A stretch of 23,178 nt of DNA from a virus. Below are positions 13,345 to 21,057 of this stretch, piece by piece (the first letter of the stretch is position 1; each line of letters opens with the position of its first letter). The notes below the pieces were generated by a model that saw only the letters and a list, made by a program, of their open reading frames with translations, was not told the origin of the DNA and did no database searches. The DNA lies in IMG/VR virus record IMGVR_UViG_3300044627_005797, positions 1 to 23,178 of that record. One strand, 5' to 3'. The position numbers and the translations under genes are program-made.

Positions 13345-16300
13345 ATGTCCCGAGCCGCCATGACCAGCCCGACCGTCAACCTCGCGAAGCGGGGCGGCGA
13401 CGTCGTTCCGTTCCCCGCGTCGAACGGCGCCCGCCTCTCGCAGTGGGGGGCGTGGGGCGACGCCGGCGAGGCGCTCGAACGCGCCCGGCGCGGGCACGCT
13501 CCCGGCTTCGTCGGGATGTCCGCGGCCGGGCGAATCTTCCCGGTCAGCACGATCCTCTCGCAGCGGCTGCTCACGCCGATGCAGGCGTGGCGAATCTACA
13601 CCACGAGCCCCGACGTTCGGTTCTGCGTCGACTCGATCGTGCGCCGGGTGGCGACGTGGGACTGGCGGATCGTGCCGACGGTCGACCCGCGAGACAAGCG
13701 ATACGAGACGCTCGCCAGCGTCGCGGCCGACACGACCGCGTGGCTCGCCGCGCCGAACCTCGACGGGCTGACGTGGCAGGAGGTCTGGACCGAGGTCGGC
13801 ATCGACCTGCTCGTCCACGACGCGGGCGCGCTCGAACTGGTCGCCGGCAAGGGCGGGGTTCTGGAGGAGGTCGCGCCGCTCCCCGGCCGCGAGGTCTACC
13901 CGCGCGTCAACGAATACAACCGCACGATCGAGTACGTCCAAGACCCGATGGGCTACGCGACCGCCGGCTCCGGGTACGCGGGCGGGAGCGACACGGCGGG
14001 CACGCCGGTCGTCCGGTTCGACCCGCAGGAAGTGCTCTACCTCCGGCTGTTCCCGAACACGACCGGGCCGCTCGGCCTGCCGCTGATCGAATCGTGCTTG
14101 AACGAGGTCGTGTCGGTCCTGCTTGCGTCCGAGCAGGCGATGTCGCTCCTCGACGCGAACGAGATTCCGCCCGGCCTGCTCGTGCTTGGCGGCATCGCCG
14201 GGGACGCGCTGGAGGTGGCGAAGTCGGACCTGCAGCGCATGAAGGGGCGCGAGGGGAAGCTCCGCGTGATCGGCGGCGAGCACGGGGCGGTCGACGCGAA
14301 GTGGCTCGAACTGCGCCGGGCGATCCTCGGCGTGGAGATGAAGTCGATCGTCGACGAGGCGCGCCGTGCGATCTGGCGCACGTTCGGGATCATGCCGATC
14401 GAGGCCGGCGTGACCGACAACACGCCGCGCGCGGTGGGCGAGGTCATGGCCGAAATGTCGAACTCGCACCTCCTGCGGCCGATCCTCGAACTGCTCGCGG
14501 GCAAGGTGAACGCGCGCCTGCTGCCGAGGGTCGTCGCGCCGCGGTTCGCCAAGCTCCTGCGGTTCGAGTTCGACTTCGACCAGAAGCTGAAGCCGGACGA
14601 GGCCGCCAAGCAGCGCGACTCCAAGCTCGGCGCGGTCAAGGTCGGCGCCATGACCCTGAACGAGTGGCGCGCGTCCGAGCGCCTGCCGCTCTACGGCGCC
14701 GAGGGCGACGTCCCGATGATCTTCGGCTCCGACGGCACGCTCCGGCGGCTGGTCGACGCGGTCGTGGAGCCGGTCAAGGCCGAGGTGCCGCCAGCCGAAG
14801 GGTCGGGCGAGGCCGGCGGCGGGAACGGTGGGCCGGGCGACGTCGAGGACGAGCCGGACCCCGAACCGCCGAAGGGCGGCAAGGGGAAGGGCGACGGTGG
14901 CGGGGTCAAGGACACCGACGGCGAGACGGGCGAGGACGGCGAGGCCGCGGCGCCCGGCAAGAGGTCGAGCCGGGCCGAGGCGCACGTCCACGGGCTCGGT
15001 TGCCGACACGACCACGCGCCCGACGTCCGGACGTGGCCGAACCCGGAGAACGACCTGCCGAGCGACTGGCAACCCGAGGGCCGGTTCAAGGGGCTGCGGA
15101 CGATCGACCTTCCCGAAGCCGCGCGCCAGATCGTAGCCTACCGGGACGCGGTGCTCCCGCGCTACCGGGACGCCTCCGCTGCGATCGCCGAGGCGGTCGC
15201 CCGCCACCACGAGCCGGGCAGCGAGGCGCGCGACGACGCCGATGCCTCCCGCAAGGCGGTGGACGGCGCGCTCGCCAAGCTGCGGTCGACGTGGTCCGCG
15301 TCGACCGAGTCGATCTACGTCGATGCGGCGAAGGCCGGACGGACGGCCGCCGCGACGTGGACGGAGGGCTCGTCGCCCGACCTCGCCGCCGCCGCTGTGG
15401 CCGGGCGGGAGTACCACGAGAAGGCGGTCGGCTACCTGACCGCGCAGGGCGGGCTCCTCGAAACGATGGGCGCGCTCGCCGAGATCGCAATCGCCCGGCT
15501 CGACGGCGCCGCCATGCCGGCGCGCTCGGCGATCGCCCGCGCCGAGGGCGAGGCCGAGTCGTCCCTGTTCGACGACCTGCTCGCCTCCATCGGAACTGCC
15601 ATCGGGGCCGAACTGCTCGCGTCGCTCGTGTCCGCCCTCACCGCCTCGAAGAAGCCGACCAGCGCCGCCGCCATGCTCGCGGCGCTCGGGCCGGCCAGCA
15701 CGAAGGCCGAGGCCGAGGCCGCGCTTGCCGCCGTGCTCGGCGCGCAGGCCAATCGGATCGACAACTGGTCGGGCAAGGTGGTCGACCTGACCACGAAGCA
15801 GGCGTCGGCGCAGGCAACCGAGGACGCCAACCGGCGCAACGCCGACCCGAACCGGAACCCGGAGGACCCGGCCGAGTCGTGGTTCATCGAGAACGTGGAC
15901 GCCGGCGGCCGTGACGAGTGCGACGAGTGCTTAGACGAGTCGCGCAAGGGGTTCGTCGCGGTTGCGTCGGTGACGTCGTGGCCGGGCGAGCGCGTTTGCG
16001 AGGGCCGGTGCCGTTGCGTGGCCGTCTGGCACACGGCGGCCGAGGTCGCGGCCGGGACCGCCGTGTCGCTCGCCGCCAACGGCAGGGCCGGCGACGCCGC
16101 GCCGAACACGCGGGCGGACAAGTATGCCGACATCGACTTCTCGCCGCCGGCCGGCGTTCGAGCCGAGTGCCGCAAGGGCGTGGACTGGTACGAGGCCGGC
16201 GAGGGCGGCGACGGGCTGAAGCCTGAGACGGTTCGCTGGGCGCGCAAGTTGCGCGACGGTGACGACATCACGCCCGCGAAGGCCCGCAAGATGCGGGCGT

Positions 16301-16473
16301 GGCTCGCTCGCCACGAGGTCGACAAGGACGGAACCGGGTTCTCGCCGGGCGAGGACGGATACCCGTCGCCCGGCCGTGTGGCGTGGGCGTTGTGGGGCGG
16401 CGACCCCGCGGTCGGCTGGTCCTCGAAGCTCGTCGACCGAATGGACGCGGCCGACGACGGAGGGGCCGAATAG
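13345..16473 (+). CDS. Portal protein fused to head-morphogenesis-like and C-terminal accessory domains
   Basis: 1042 residues, about twice a normal portal. GGAG (13336-13339) lies 5 nt before the ATG. Residues about 30-480 are a phage portal: TSPDVRFCVDSIVRRVATWDWRI, PREVYPRVNEYNRTIEY-type wing strands, GLPLIESCLNEVVSVLLASEQAM, and the helical WRTFGIMPIEAGVTDN segment. Portals form the ring at the capsid vertex through which DNA passes. A Gly/Glu/Lys-rich linker (about 482-560) ends in a His/Cys-rich HVHGLGCRHDHAPD. Residues about 570-900 are helical and close with CDEC and CEGRCRC, the Cys pattern of SPP1 gp7/MuF-type minor head proteins. From about 927 a separate domain (DIDFSPPAGVRAEC, ITPAKARKMRAWLARHEVDK, GRVAWALWGGDPA) is one I have seen in phage structural proteins but cannot assign a function. 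No separate MuF-like gene is present, which supports a true fusion. Confidence 0.9.
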   Translation: MSRAAMTSPTVNLAKRGGDVVPFPASNGARLSQWGAWGDAGEALERARRGHAPGFVGMSAAGRIFPVSTILSQRLLTPMQAWRIYTTSPDVRFCVDSIVRRVATWDWRIVPTVDPRDKRYETLASVAADTTAWLAAPNLDGLTWQEVWTEVGIDLLVHDAGALELVAGKGGVLEEVAPLPGREVYPRVNEYNRTIEYVQDPMGYATAGSGYAGGSDTAGTPVVRFDPQEVLYLRLFPNTTGPLGLPLIESCLNEVVSVLLASEQAMSLLDANEIPPGLLVLGGIAGDALEVAKSDLQRMKGREGKLRVIGGEHGAVDAKWLELRRAILGVEMKSIVDEARRAIWRTFGIMPIEAGVTDNTPRAVGEVMAEMSNSHLLRPILELLAGKVNARLLPRVVAPRFAKLLRFEFDFDQKLKPDEAAKQRDSKLGAVKVGAMTLNEWRASERLPLYGAEGDVPMIFGSDGTLRRLVDAVVEPVKAEVPPAEGSGEAGGGNGGPGDVEDEPDPEPPKGGKGKGDGGGVKDTDGETGEDGEAAAPGKRSSRAEAHVHGLGCRHDHAPDVRTWPNPENDLPSDWQPEGRFKGLRTIDLPEAARQIVAYRDAVLPRYRDASAAIAEAVARHHEPGSEARDDADASRKAVDGALAKLRSTWSASTESIYVDAAKAGRTAAATWTEGSSPDLAAAAVAGREYHEKAVGYLTAQGGLLETMGALAEIAIARLDGAAMPARSAIARAEGEAESSLFDDLLASIGTAIGAELLASLVSALTASKKPTSAAAMLAALGPASTKAEAEAALAAVLGAQANRIDNWSGKVVDLTTKQASAQATEDANRRNADPNRNPEDPAESWFIENVDAGGRDECDECLDESRKGFVAVASVTSWPGERVCEGRCRCVAVWHTAAEVAAGTAVSLAANGRAGDAAPNTRADKYADIDFSPPAGVRAECRKGVDWYEAGEGGDGLKPETVRWARKLRDGDDITPAKARKMRAWLARHEVDKDGTGFSPGEDGYPSPGRVAWALWGGDPAVGWSSKLVDRMDAADDGGAE

Positions 16474-16482
16474 CCGCCGGGC

Positions 16483-16511
16483 TTGCGCCGCAGCGCCTCC
16501 GCTGCTACCCT
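16483..16511 (+). promoter_or_regulatory. Promoter-like element of the protease gene
   Basis: TTGCGC (16483-16488), a 17-nt spacer, and TACCCT (16506-16511) form the best -35/-10 pair of the window. The protease ATG follows 73 nt later behind AGGAG (16575-16579). Confidence 0.5.
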
Positions 16512-16584
16512 TCGGGAAACCAGCGGAACGACCGCCCATCGAGGCGCCCGCGAACCACCAGACCGGCAACGGTCAGGAGTCGCC

Positions 16585-18120
16585 ATGTCGCTTTCCCTCG
16601 CATCCGTCGCCGCGCCCGACCTCACGCAGCCGGCCGAGATCGTCGACGGGCGCCGCACCTACCTCGTGCGCGCTCGTGTCCCGTTCGCGTTCTCCGCGCT
16701 CCTGACCGACGCTCGGGTCGAGGCCGCGGTCCGCGCGCCGCTGCCGACGATCGACGACGAGGGCGAGGGGCCGACCGACCCGACGAACCCCGGCGAGCAG
16801 AAGATCGTGACGAAGGCCGACGGCGAGGGCATGGCCGCCGAGGAGGACGACACCGATCCCGCGACCGGCGAGGGCGGCGAGATGATGCTGTACGGCGTCG
16901 CGTCCTCGACCGGCGTCGACACCTACGGCACCGAAATGTCGAAGCGCGCGCTCGACGGCATGGCCGAGCAGTTCTCGTCCGGCGAGGTCTGCTACCTGCC
17001 CGCGCACCCGTCGTGGAGCGGCAACGGCGGCGAGTGGGACTCCGTGATCGGCTACGTCACGAAGGGCGAGGTCGTGTCGTCCGCGGTCGAGAACGCGGCT
17101 GCTGCCACCGAGCCCGGCTTCGCCCTGCGCGTCGCGGTCGCCCTCGACGCCGACGCGCCGATGGCCGAGCGGCTGGCGAAGATGATCGGCCGCAAGAAGA
17201 AGGTCGGCCAGTCGATCGGAGGCTGGTTCACCGAGCTTCGGTACATCTACGCCGCCGACGCCGGCGAGTGGGACCCTCCGGAGCGCGTGATCATCGAGGG
17301 CGTGGAACTCGACCACCTTGCCGCCACGCGCCGCCCGTCGAACGGGGACTCGTGGATCGACGGGATGCGCTCTGCGATCTCCGCGTCGCACGACTCCGCG
17401 GTGGCCCGCGCCAAGGCCGCCGCGCCGAAGGTCGTCGCCGCCGAGGTCGAGCCGACCCCTGAACCCGTCGCGGCCGAGCCCGCTGACGAACGAAACAATG
17501 CCGTACCCCTTGACACCGAGAACGCGCCGCGTCACGATTCGGATGACGACGCGGGAAGCGAAGGCCAGCGAGCCTCTCCCGGTGCCACGGACGGCGACGT
17601 GCCTTCCACCAACACCGAGGAACTCAACATGACCCCCGAAGCTCTCCGCGCCCTCCTGACCGAGTCGCTCGCCCCCATCGCCGCCCGTCTCGACGCCGTC
17701 GAGGCCCGGACCGCCGTCGCCACGCCTCCGGGCGCCCGCGTCGCCGACCCGGTTGCCTCCCCGGTCGCCGATCCCAACGCCACCGAGGTCGCCGCGCTCC
17801 GCGCCCGCCTCGCGGCCTCCGAGGCCCGGACCGCCGAGCGGTACTTCGGCCGCAAGGGCCACGCTGGCGCCGGCTCCTTCGACCGCGCCGTGATCGAGGG
17901 CGTCGCCGAGCAGGTGGTCGAGCAGGCTCCCGCCCTCGCCGCCGTGGTCCGCTCCAAGGGCTTCGTCGACCGTCGGTCGGTGTCGCACTACGGCGCCACC
18001 ATCGAGGAGCAGGTGTCGATGCGCGCTGCGCTCGAATCCGACCTGCACGCGCTGATCAACAGCGCCGTCGACGAGGGCGTGATCCGCGAGCCCGACTCCG
18101 ACGTCGGCTCGTGGTCCTGA
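16585..18120 (+). CDS. Prohead protease fused to scaffold region
   Basis: 511 residues. AGGAG 5 nt upstream fixes the ATG. The N-terminal 80 residues are poorly conserved and acidic. The protease domain follows (about 98-270): MMLYGVASSTGVDTYGTEM, YLPAHPSWSGNGG with candidate catalytic H141, and GQSIGGWF with candidate S210, the His...Ser layout of HK97-type prohead proteases. These enzymes cleave scaffold and capsid N-termini during head maturation. A lower-GC Asp/Glu/Ser-rich linker (about 295-348) leads to a helical scaffold-like part (MTPEALRALLTESLAPIAARLDAVE, then a Leu/Ala coiled coil) running to the end. Protease-scaffold fusion is common upstream of capsid genes. A possible internal start lies at 17629. 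Confidence 0.87.
   Translation: MSLSLASVAAPDLTQPAEIVDGRRTYLVRARVPFAFSALLTDARVEAAVRAPLPTIDDEGEGPTDPTNPGEQKIVTKADGEGMAAEEDDTDPATGEGGEMMLYGVASSTGVDTYGTEMSKRALDGMAEQFSSGEVCYLPAHPSWSGNGGEWDSVIGYVTKGEVVSSAVENAAAATEPGFALRVAVALDADAPMAERLAKMIGRKKKVGQSIGGWFTELRYIYAADAGEWDPPERVIIEGVELDHLAATRRPSNGDSWIDGMRSAISASHDSAVARAKAAAPKVVAAEVEPTPEPVAAEPADERNNAVPLDTENAPRHDSDDDAGSEGQRASPGATDGDVPSTNTEELNMTPEALRALLTESLAPIAARLDAVEARTAVATPPGARVADPVASPVADPNATEVAALRARLAASEARTAERYFGRKGHAGAGSFDRAVIEGVAEQVVEQAPALAAVVRSKGFVDRRSVSHYGATIEEQVSMRAALESDLHALINSAVDEGVIREPDSDVGSWS
17510..17538 (+). promoter_or_regulatory. Possible internal promoter upstream of the nested scaffold start
   Basis: TTGACA (17510-17515), a perfect -35, is followed by a 17-nt spacer and CACGAT (17533-17538), a weak -10. 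It lies in the compositionally distinct linker of the protease gene, about 90 nt before the nested ATG. It could be the relic of a separate scaffold gene promoter. Confidence 0.35.
17629..18120 (+). other. Possible nested scaffold protein start within the protease gene
   Basis: An in-frame ATG at codon 349 is preceded by GAGG at 8-nt spacing and would yield a 163-residue coiled-coil scaffold protein identical to the protease C-terminus. Nested scaffold products from a protease gene are known in lambda-like phages (C and Nu3). The evidence here is the ribosome-binding site, the sharp domain boundary and the linker. Confidence 0.45.
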
Positions 18121-18153
18121 TCCAAACCAACTTCCACACTTCAGGAGCCTGCC

Positions 18154-19134
18154 ATGTCCCTCGATCAAATCTGGGCCGATCTCGACCCCCGCCGTCGCGC
18201 CGCCCTTCAGCGCACCCTCAACTCGTCCGGCGCCGGCTCCGTCCTGCTCCAGCCGAACGTCAACAAGATCGTCCAGCAGCTTTCGCTTCGGATGCTCGGC
18301 GTCCAGTCCACGCTCGACCGCAAGCCGGGCAGCGGACAGGCCGCGCTGATCAACCGTCGCACGCCCGGCACGACCGGCGGCGCTTGGGTCGCTGACACCG
18401 ACTCGGGGACGGAGGAGACGGGCACCTACGCACAGGCGACCTTCACCTACCGCACCCTGCTCACCAAGGGCACCGTCACCCGCAAGCTGCAGGCCACCGG
18501 CCGCACCTACGGCGACGTGCTCGCGACCGAGATGGTGAACAAGGCCGAGGACTTCGCGAACCTCCTCGAAAGCGCGCTCCTGATCGGCGACAACGCGGCG
18601 AGCGCGAACCAGATCAGCGGCCTGCTGACCCTGATCAACGCCGTCGCCGGGCAGGTCGTCGCGAACAGCACGCTCTCGGCGGGCTCCGCGCTCGTCCTGA
18701 GCAAGCTCGACGAGGCGATCGACGTGGTGCGCGGCGCGGGCAACCGTTCCGACCTCCGCATCTACGGCTCGCAGGCCGGGCTTCGGAAGCTGAACGCGGC
18801 CCTGCAGGCGCAGCAGCAGTTCGTCAACATGACCGAGATCGCCGGCGGCTTCCGCGTGAAGACCTACGACGGCATCCCGCTCGTGCCGACGACCTCGATG
18901 CCCGACAACCTGACGTGGAGCGGCTCCAGCCAGACCGCGTTCTCGGGCGGCACCACGACCTCGCTCGTGATCGTGAACACCCGGTACTGCTGGATCGAGG
19001 AACTCACCCCGATGTCGGTGCTCCCGCTCGCCAAGACCACGAGCCAGAACGACGCCTTCGAAATGTTCGTCGATCTGGCCTTGGTTTTGGCAAACTCCAA
19101 GGGAGCTTCCATCTTGGGCGGTATCTCGGTCTAA
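18154..19134 (+). CDS. Major capsid protein (HK97 fold)
   Basis: 326 residues. AGGAG (18143-18147) precedes the ATG at proper spacing. The sequence has the expected order for an HK97-fold capsid protein: a helical N-terminus, an E-loop-like region with GGAWVADTDSGTEETGTYAQATFTYRTLLTKGTVTRKL, the spine helix (LATEMVNKAEDFANLLESALLIGD), a central domain with LDEAIDVVRGAGNRSDLRIYGSQAGLRKLNAALQA split by turns, YDGIPLVPTTSMP, and the C-terminal P-domain strands (MFVDLALVLANSKGASILGGI). It builds the icosahedral shell. Placement directly after the protease-scaffold gene agrees. No signal of a separate decoration protein is seen beside it. Confidence 0.9.
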   Translation: MSLDQIWADLDPRRRAALQRTLNSSGAGSVLLQPNVNKIVQQLSLRMLGVQSTLDRKPGSGQAALINRRTPGTTGGAWVADTDSGTEETGTYAQATFTYRTLLTKGTVTRKLQATGRTYGDVLATEMVNKAEDFANLLESALLIGDNAASANQISGLLTLINAVAGQVVANSTLSAGSALVLSKLDEAIDVVRGAGNRSDLRIYGSQAGLRKLNAALQAQQQFVNMTEIAGGFRVKTYDGIPLVPTTSMPDNLTWSGSSQTAFSGGTTTSLVIVNTRYCWIEELTPMSVLPLAKTTSQNDAFEMFVDLALVLANSKGASILGGISV

Positions 19135-19170
19135 ACCGCGCCGAACCGCTCGACGTTCGACAGTGGCCGG

Positions 19171-19176
19171 TATACA
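19171..19176 (+). promoter_or_regulatory. -10-like hexamer of the HNH gene
   Basis: TATACA, the closest match to TATAAT among the intergenic regions, ends 19 nt before the HNH ATG. Transcription would begin near 19183, inside the loop of the hairpin that follows. A matching -35 is not clear. Confidence 0.5.
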
Positions 19177-19192
19177 ACCTCTCTCGGAGGTT
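19176..19192 (+). promoter_or_regulatory. Hairpin sequestering the HNH ribosome-binding site
   Basis: AACCTC (19176-19181) pairs perfectly with GAGGTT (19187-19192) around a TCTCG loop. The Shine-Dalgarno GGAGG (19186-19190) is almost entirely inside the 3' arm. Read-through RNA from the capsid gene would fold this way; RNA started at the local promoter would lack the 5' arm. Confidence 0.55.
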
Positions 19193-19195
19193 CGT

Positions 19196-20023
19196 ATGCC
19201 GGCCACTCGCTCGTTGGAGGAACGGTTCTGGTCGAAGGTCAACAAGGACGGGCCGATCCCGACCGGCCACCCCGAATACGACGGGCTCGGACCGTGCTGG
19301 ACGTTCAATGGCGGGACGGGGAACTCGTCGATCGCGCTGCCGATGGCGCACAAGCGCGGCCCCGACGAGCCGAAACGTCAACTCGCGTGGCGTTACCTAT
19401 GGGAGTCGATTCACGGGCCGATCCCGACCGGGCTGGTGATCCGGCACAAGTGCGACGGTGGAAAGCCGCCCGTCCTCTGCGTCAACCCCGATCACCTCGA
19501 ACTCGGAACGCAGGCGGACAACTGTGACGACCGGTATCGCCGCCGGACGGCGCCGAACCGTCCGATCCTTTCGTCGATGGCCGAGGCGATGATCGAGCTT
19601 CACGCGCTCGGCGCGCCGGTCGAAACCATCGCCAAAGCCGCCAACGTCGAGCCCGCTGCGGTCAACCATGCGATCTACTCCGGCCGCTCCGGCGTCGCGC
19701 CGAAGGCCGTCCGCCGTGTGCCGCCGATCACGCCGGAGCAACTCGCCGACGTGGACGCCCGCCTCATGGCCGGGGCGACGCTCCGTCAGGCGTCGATCGC
19801 GACCGGGATCAACTACACGCGCCTCGCGCGCGCCCTCGCGGCCCGCGGGACGCCCTACACCCGGAGGCCGTTTCTAAACGATCAGGAGCTTCTCGTCGCC
19901 CACGCGATGGCCGCCGAGGGGAAGTCCACGAACGCGATCGCGGTCGCGCTCGGGAAGTCGTGGCCGCAGGTCCGAAAGACCCTCGCCGAACACGGGATCG
20001 GGCCGATCTTCACCCCGACCTAA
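19196..20023 (+). CDS. HNH homing endonuclease with three helix-turn-helix-like repeats
   Basis: 275 residues; GGAGG at 19186-19190 sets the ATG. The N-terminal 120 residues match free-standing HNH endonucleases: CWTF near the start, WRYLWESIHGPIPTGLVIRHKCD with H84 as candidate catalytic His, then CVNPDHLELGTQADN, the classical CxNPxHLxxGTxxDN ending. Three helix-turn-helix-like segments follow: GAPVETIAKAANVEPAAVNHAI, cut short here as VETIAKAANVEPAAVNHAI, GATLRQASIATGINYTRLAR, and KSTNAIAVALGKSWPQVRKT, likely for DNA target recognition. Such genes nick or cut DNA at a cognate site and spread by recombination. It sits just after the capsid gene, a common landing place, with its own promoter and terminator. 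Confidence 0.88.
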   Translation: MPATRSLEERFWSKVNKDGPIPTGHPEYDGLGPCWTFNGGTGNSSIALPMAHKRGPDEPKRQLAWRYLWESIHGPIPTGLVIRHKCDGGKPPVLCVNPDHLELGTQADNCDDRYRRRTAPNRPILSSMAEAMIELHALGAPVETIAKAANVEPAAVNHAIYSGRSGVAPKAVRRVPPITPEQLADVDARLMAGATLRQASIATGINYTRLARALAARGTPYTRRPFLNDQELLVAHAMAAEGKSTNAIAVALGKSWPQVRKTLAEHGIGPIFTPT

Positions 20024-20043
20024 GCCCTCGGGCCGGTCGGAAG

Positions 20044-20085
20044 GAAGGGGCTCGGCGGGCGACCGTCGAGCCCCTTCGGCGTTTT
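20044..20085. terminator. Rho-independent terminator after the HNH gene
   Basis: An 11-bp perfect stem, GAAGGGGCTCG (20044-20054) with CGAGCCCCTTC (20067-20077), encloses a 12-nt loop and is followed by GGCGTTTT. It lies between convergent genes and probably also stops leftward transcription. Confidence 0.8.
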
Positions 20086-20087
20086 GG

Positions 20088-20405
20088 CTACGCCGGCATG
20101 ACGTTGACGCGGGCGTAGGTCAGTTCGTTGCCGACCTCGTCGGCCTTCCACCCGCTGCCCGCGCCGCGCGAGACGGGGACGGCGCGGAGGCGGATCACCT
20201 TGACGCGGTCGGCGGCGGTGGCACTGGTCCCGCGACCGGCGCGCCAGCTACCGACGTCGCTTCCGATCGCGAGCACCCGGTAGGTGCCGGGGCGGTTGCG
20301 AATCCCGACCGTGTCGCCGACCGCGAAGGCGGCGCGGAACGCGACGACGGCGGCGACTTGGATCTTGATCTCGGCGAGGCGGGCGGCGAAGGTCGGGGTG
20401 GTCAT
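20088..20405 (-). CDS. Leftward small protein of unknown function, SH3/KOW-like strand pattern (105 aa)
   Basis: The start is the minus-strand ATG at 20405 behind CACGGAGAACAAG, the same start-site block as the other leftward gene; the longer frame to 20495 would be translated control DNA. An N-terminal helix (FAARLAEIKIQVAAVVAFRAAF) is followed by a beta-rich domain, FAVGDTVGIRNRPGTYRVLAIGSD, reminiscent of small SH3-like or KOW folds, and RVKVIRLRAVPVSRG. No family is assigned. It is unrelated in sequence to the 275-residue leftward protein, so only the control region was duplicated or shared. Confidence 0.75.
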   Translation of the reverse strand: MTTPTFAARLAEIKIQVAAVVAFRAAFAVGDTVGIRNRPGTYRVLAIGSDVGSWRAGRGTSATAADRVKVIRLRAVPVSRGAGSGWKADEVGNELTYARVNVMPA

Positions 20406-20505
20406 CTTGTTCTCCGTGCGGGCTTGTTGTTCCTCCCCGCCCCATTCACCTATCCGGCTATCGGTTACGCGGTAGGGTGACGGGTGAAGAAACACGAAAA
20501 AAGTT
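20403..20505. promoter_or_regulatory. Divergent control region, copy 2
   Basis: The same blocks as copy 1 occur in the same order: the 16-nt start-site block (20403-20418), TCCTCCCCGCCCCATTCA and following bases (20431-20457), CTATCGG (20458-20464), 30 variable nt, and CGAAAAAAGTT (20495-20505). The distance between the start-site block and the G/C-rich block is 5 nt shorter than in copy 1. It drives the leftward gene, and on the other side faces the methyltransferase gene. Confidence 0.65.
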
Positions 20506-20517
20506 TCGACGGCGGGC

Positions 20518-20523
20518 TACGCT
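20518..20523 (+). promoter_or_regulatory. -10-like hexamer giving a leaderless methyltransferase transcript
   Basis: TACGCT in the context GGGCTACGCT is separated from the ATG at 20530 by only 6 nt, and no Shine-Dalgarno is present, so transcription would start at or next to the A of ATG. Confidence 0.5.
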
Positions 20524-20529
20524 CGGCCG

Positions 20530-21054
20530 ATGCACGCTGAGCCCCTGCACTTCGTTCGCCACGCCTTCGGCTGGTTCGACTCCCGCGGCGAGGCCGTGAT
20601 CCGCGTCCTCGAAATCGGGTCGCAGGACATCAACGGCTCGCCTCGGTCGGCGTCGCCCGGCACGGTCGCCAAGTGGATCGGGGTCGACGTGTTCGACCGG
20701 CCCGGCGCCGATTGGGTCGGGCTCGCCCACGAGTTCCCGGCGAAGGGCTGGGACGGCGAGCCGTTCGACGCGCTGGTGTCGTGCGAGTGCTTCGAGCACG
20801 ATCCGTTCTGGCGCGAATCCCTCACCGCCTGCGTTCCGCTCCTGCGGCCCGGCGGGCTGATCGCGATCACGGTGGCGACCGGCGACCGACCGCCGCACGG
20901 GCAGGAGGCGGACACGCCGACGCCGGGGCACTACGCGAACGTGAGCAAGGCCGAACTCGTCGCCCACCTCGCCGCCCTCGGTTGCGTGGAGATCGCAGCG
21001 CAGGTCGAGCGGCAGAATCAGGACCTCTACGCTCGCGCCGTTCGCGGGGGCTGA
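20530..21054 (+). CDS. Class I SAM-dependent methyltransferase
   Basis: 174 residues. The ATG directly follows a -10-like hexamer; no ribosome-binding site is seen. Motif I is VLEIGSQDINGSPR, then WIGVDVFDRPGADWVG (the acidic residue binding the SAM ribose), FDALVSCECFEHDPFWRESLTACVPLL (motif post-II with the helix) and RPGGLIAITVATGDRPPHG, as in Methyltransf_11-type enzymes. No target-recognition or DNA-MTase catalytic motif (such as DPPY or PCQ) is visible, so the substrate may be a small molecule, sugar or protein. It may belong with the sugar-nucleotide genes. A second methyltransferase, of the FkbM type, lies at 2544. Confidence 0.85.
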   Translation: MHAEPLHFVRHAFGWFDSRGEAVIRVLEIGSQDINGSPRSASPGTVAKWIGVDVFDRPGADWVGLAHEFPAKGWDGEPFDALVSCECFEHDPFWRESLTACVPLLRPGGLIAITVATGDRPPHGQEADTPTPGHYANVSKAELVAHLAALGCVEIAAQVERQNQDLYARAVRGG

Positions 21055-21057
21055 GCC

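Noticed and set aside
12652-15417. 921-aa minus-strand open frame
   Set aside because: It lies opposite the portal and its upstream small genes, has no ribosome-binding site or domain, and has the typical Arg/Leu/Val-rich shadow composition.
13056-15914. 952-aa plus-strand open frame
   Set aside because: It is a second plus-strand frame of the portal gene, Arg/Gly/Ala-rich with no domain; the portal frame has the recognisable residues and the ribosome-binding site.
16573-19353. 926-aa minus-strand open frame
   Set aside because: It lies opposite the protease and capsid genes, both with clear motifs. The antisense translation is Gly/Arg/Val/His-rich without domains.
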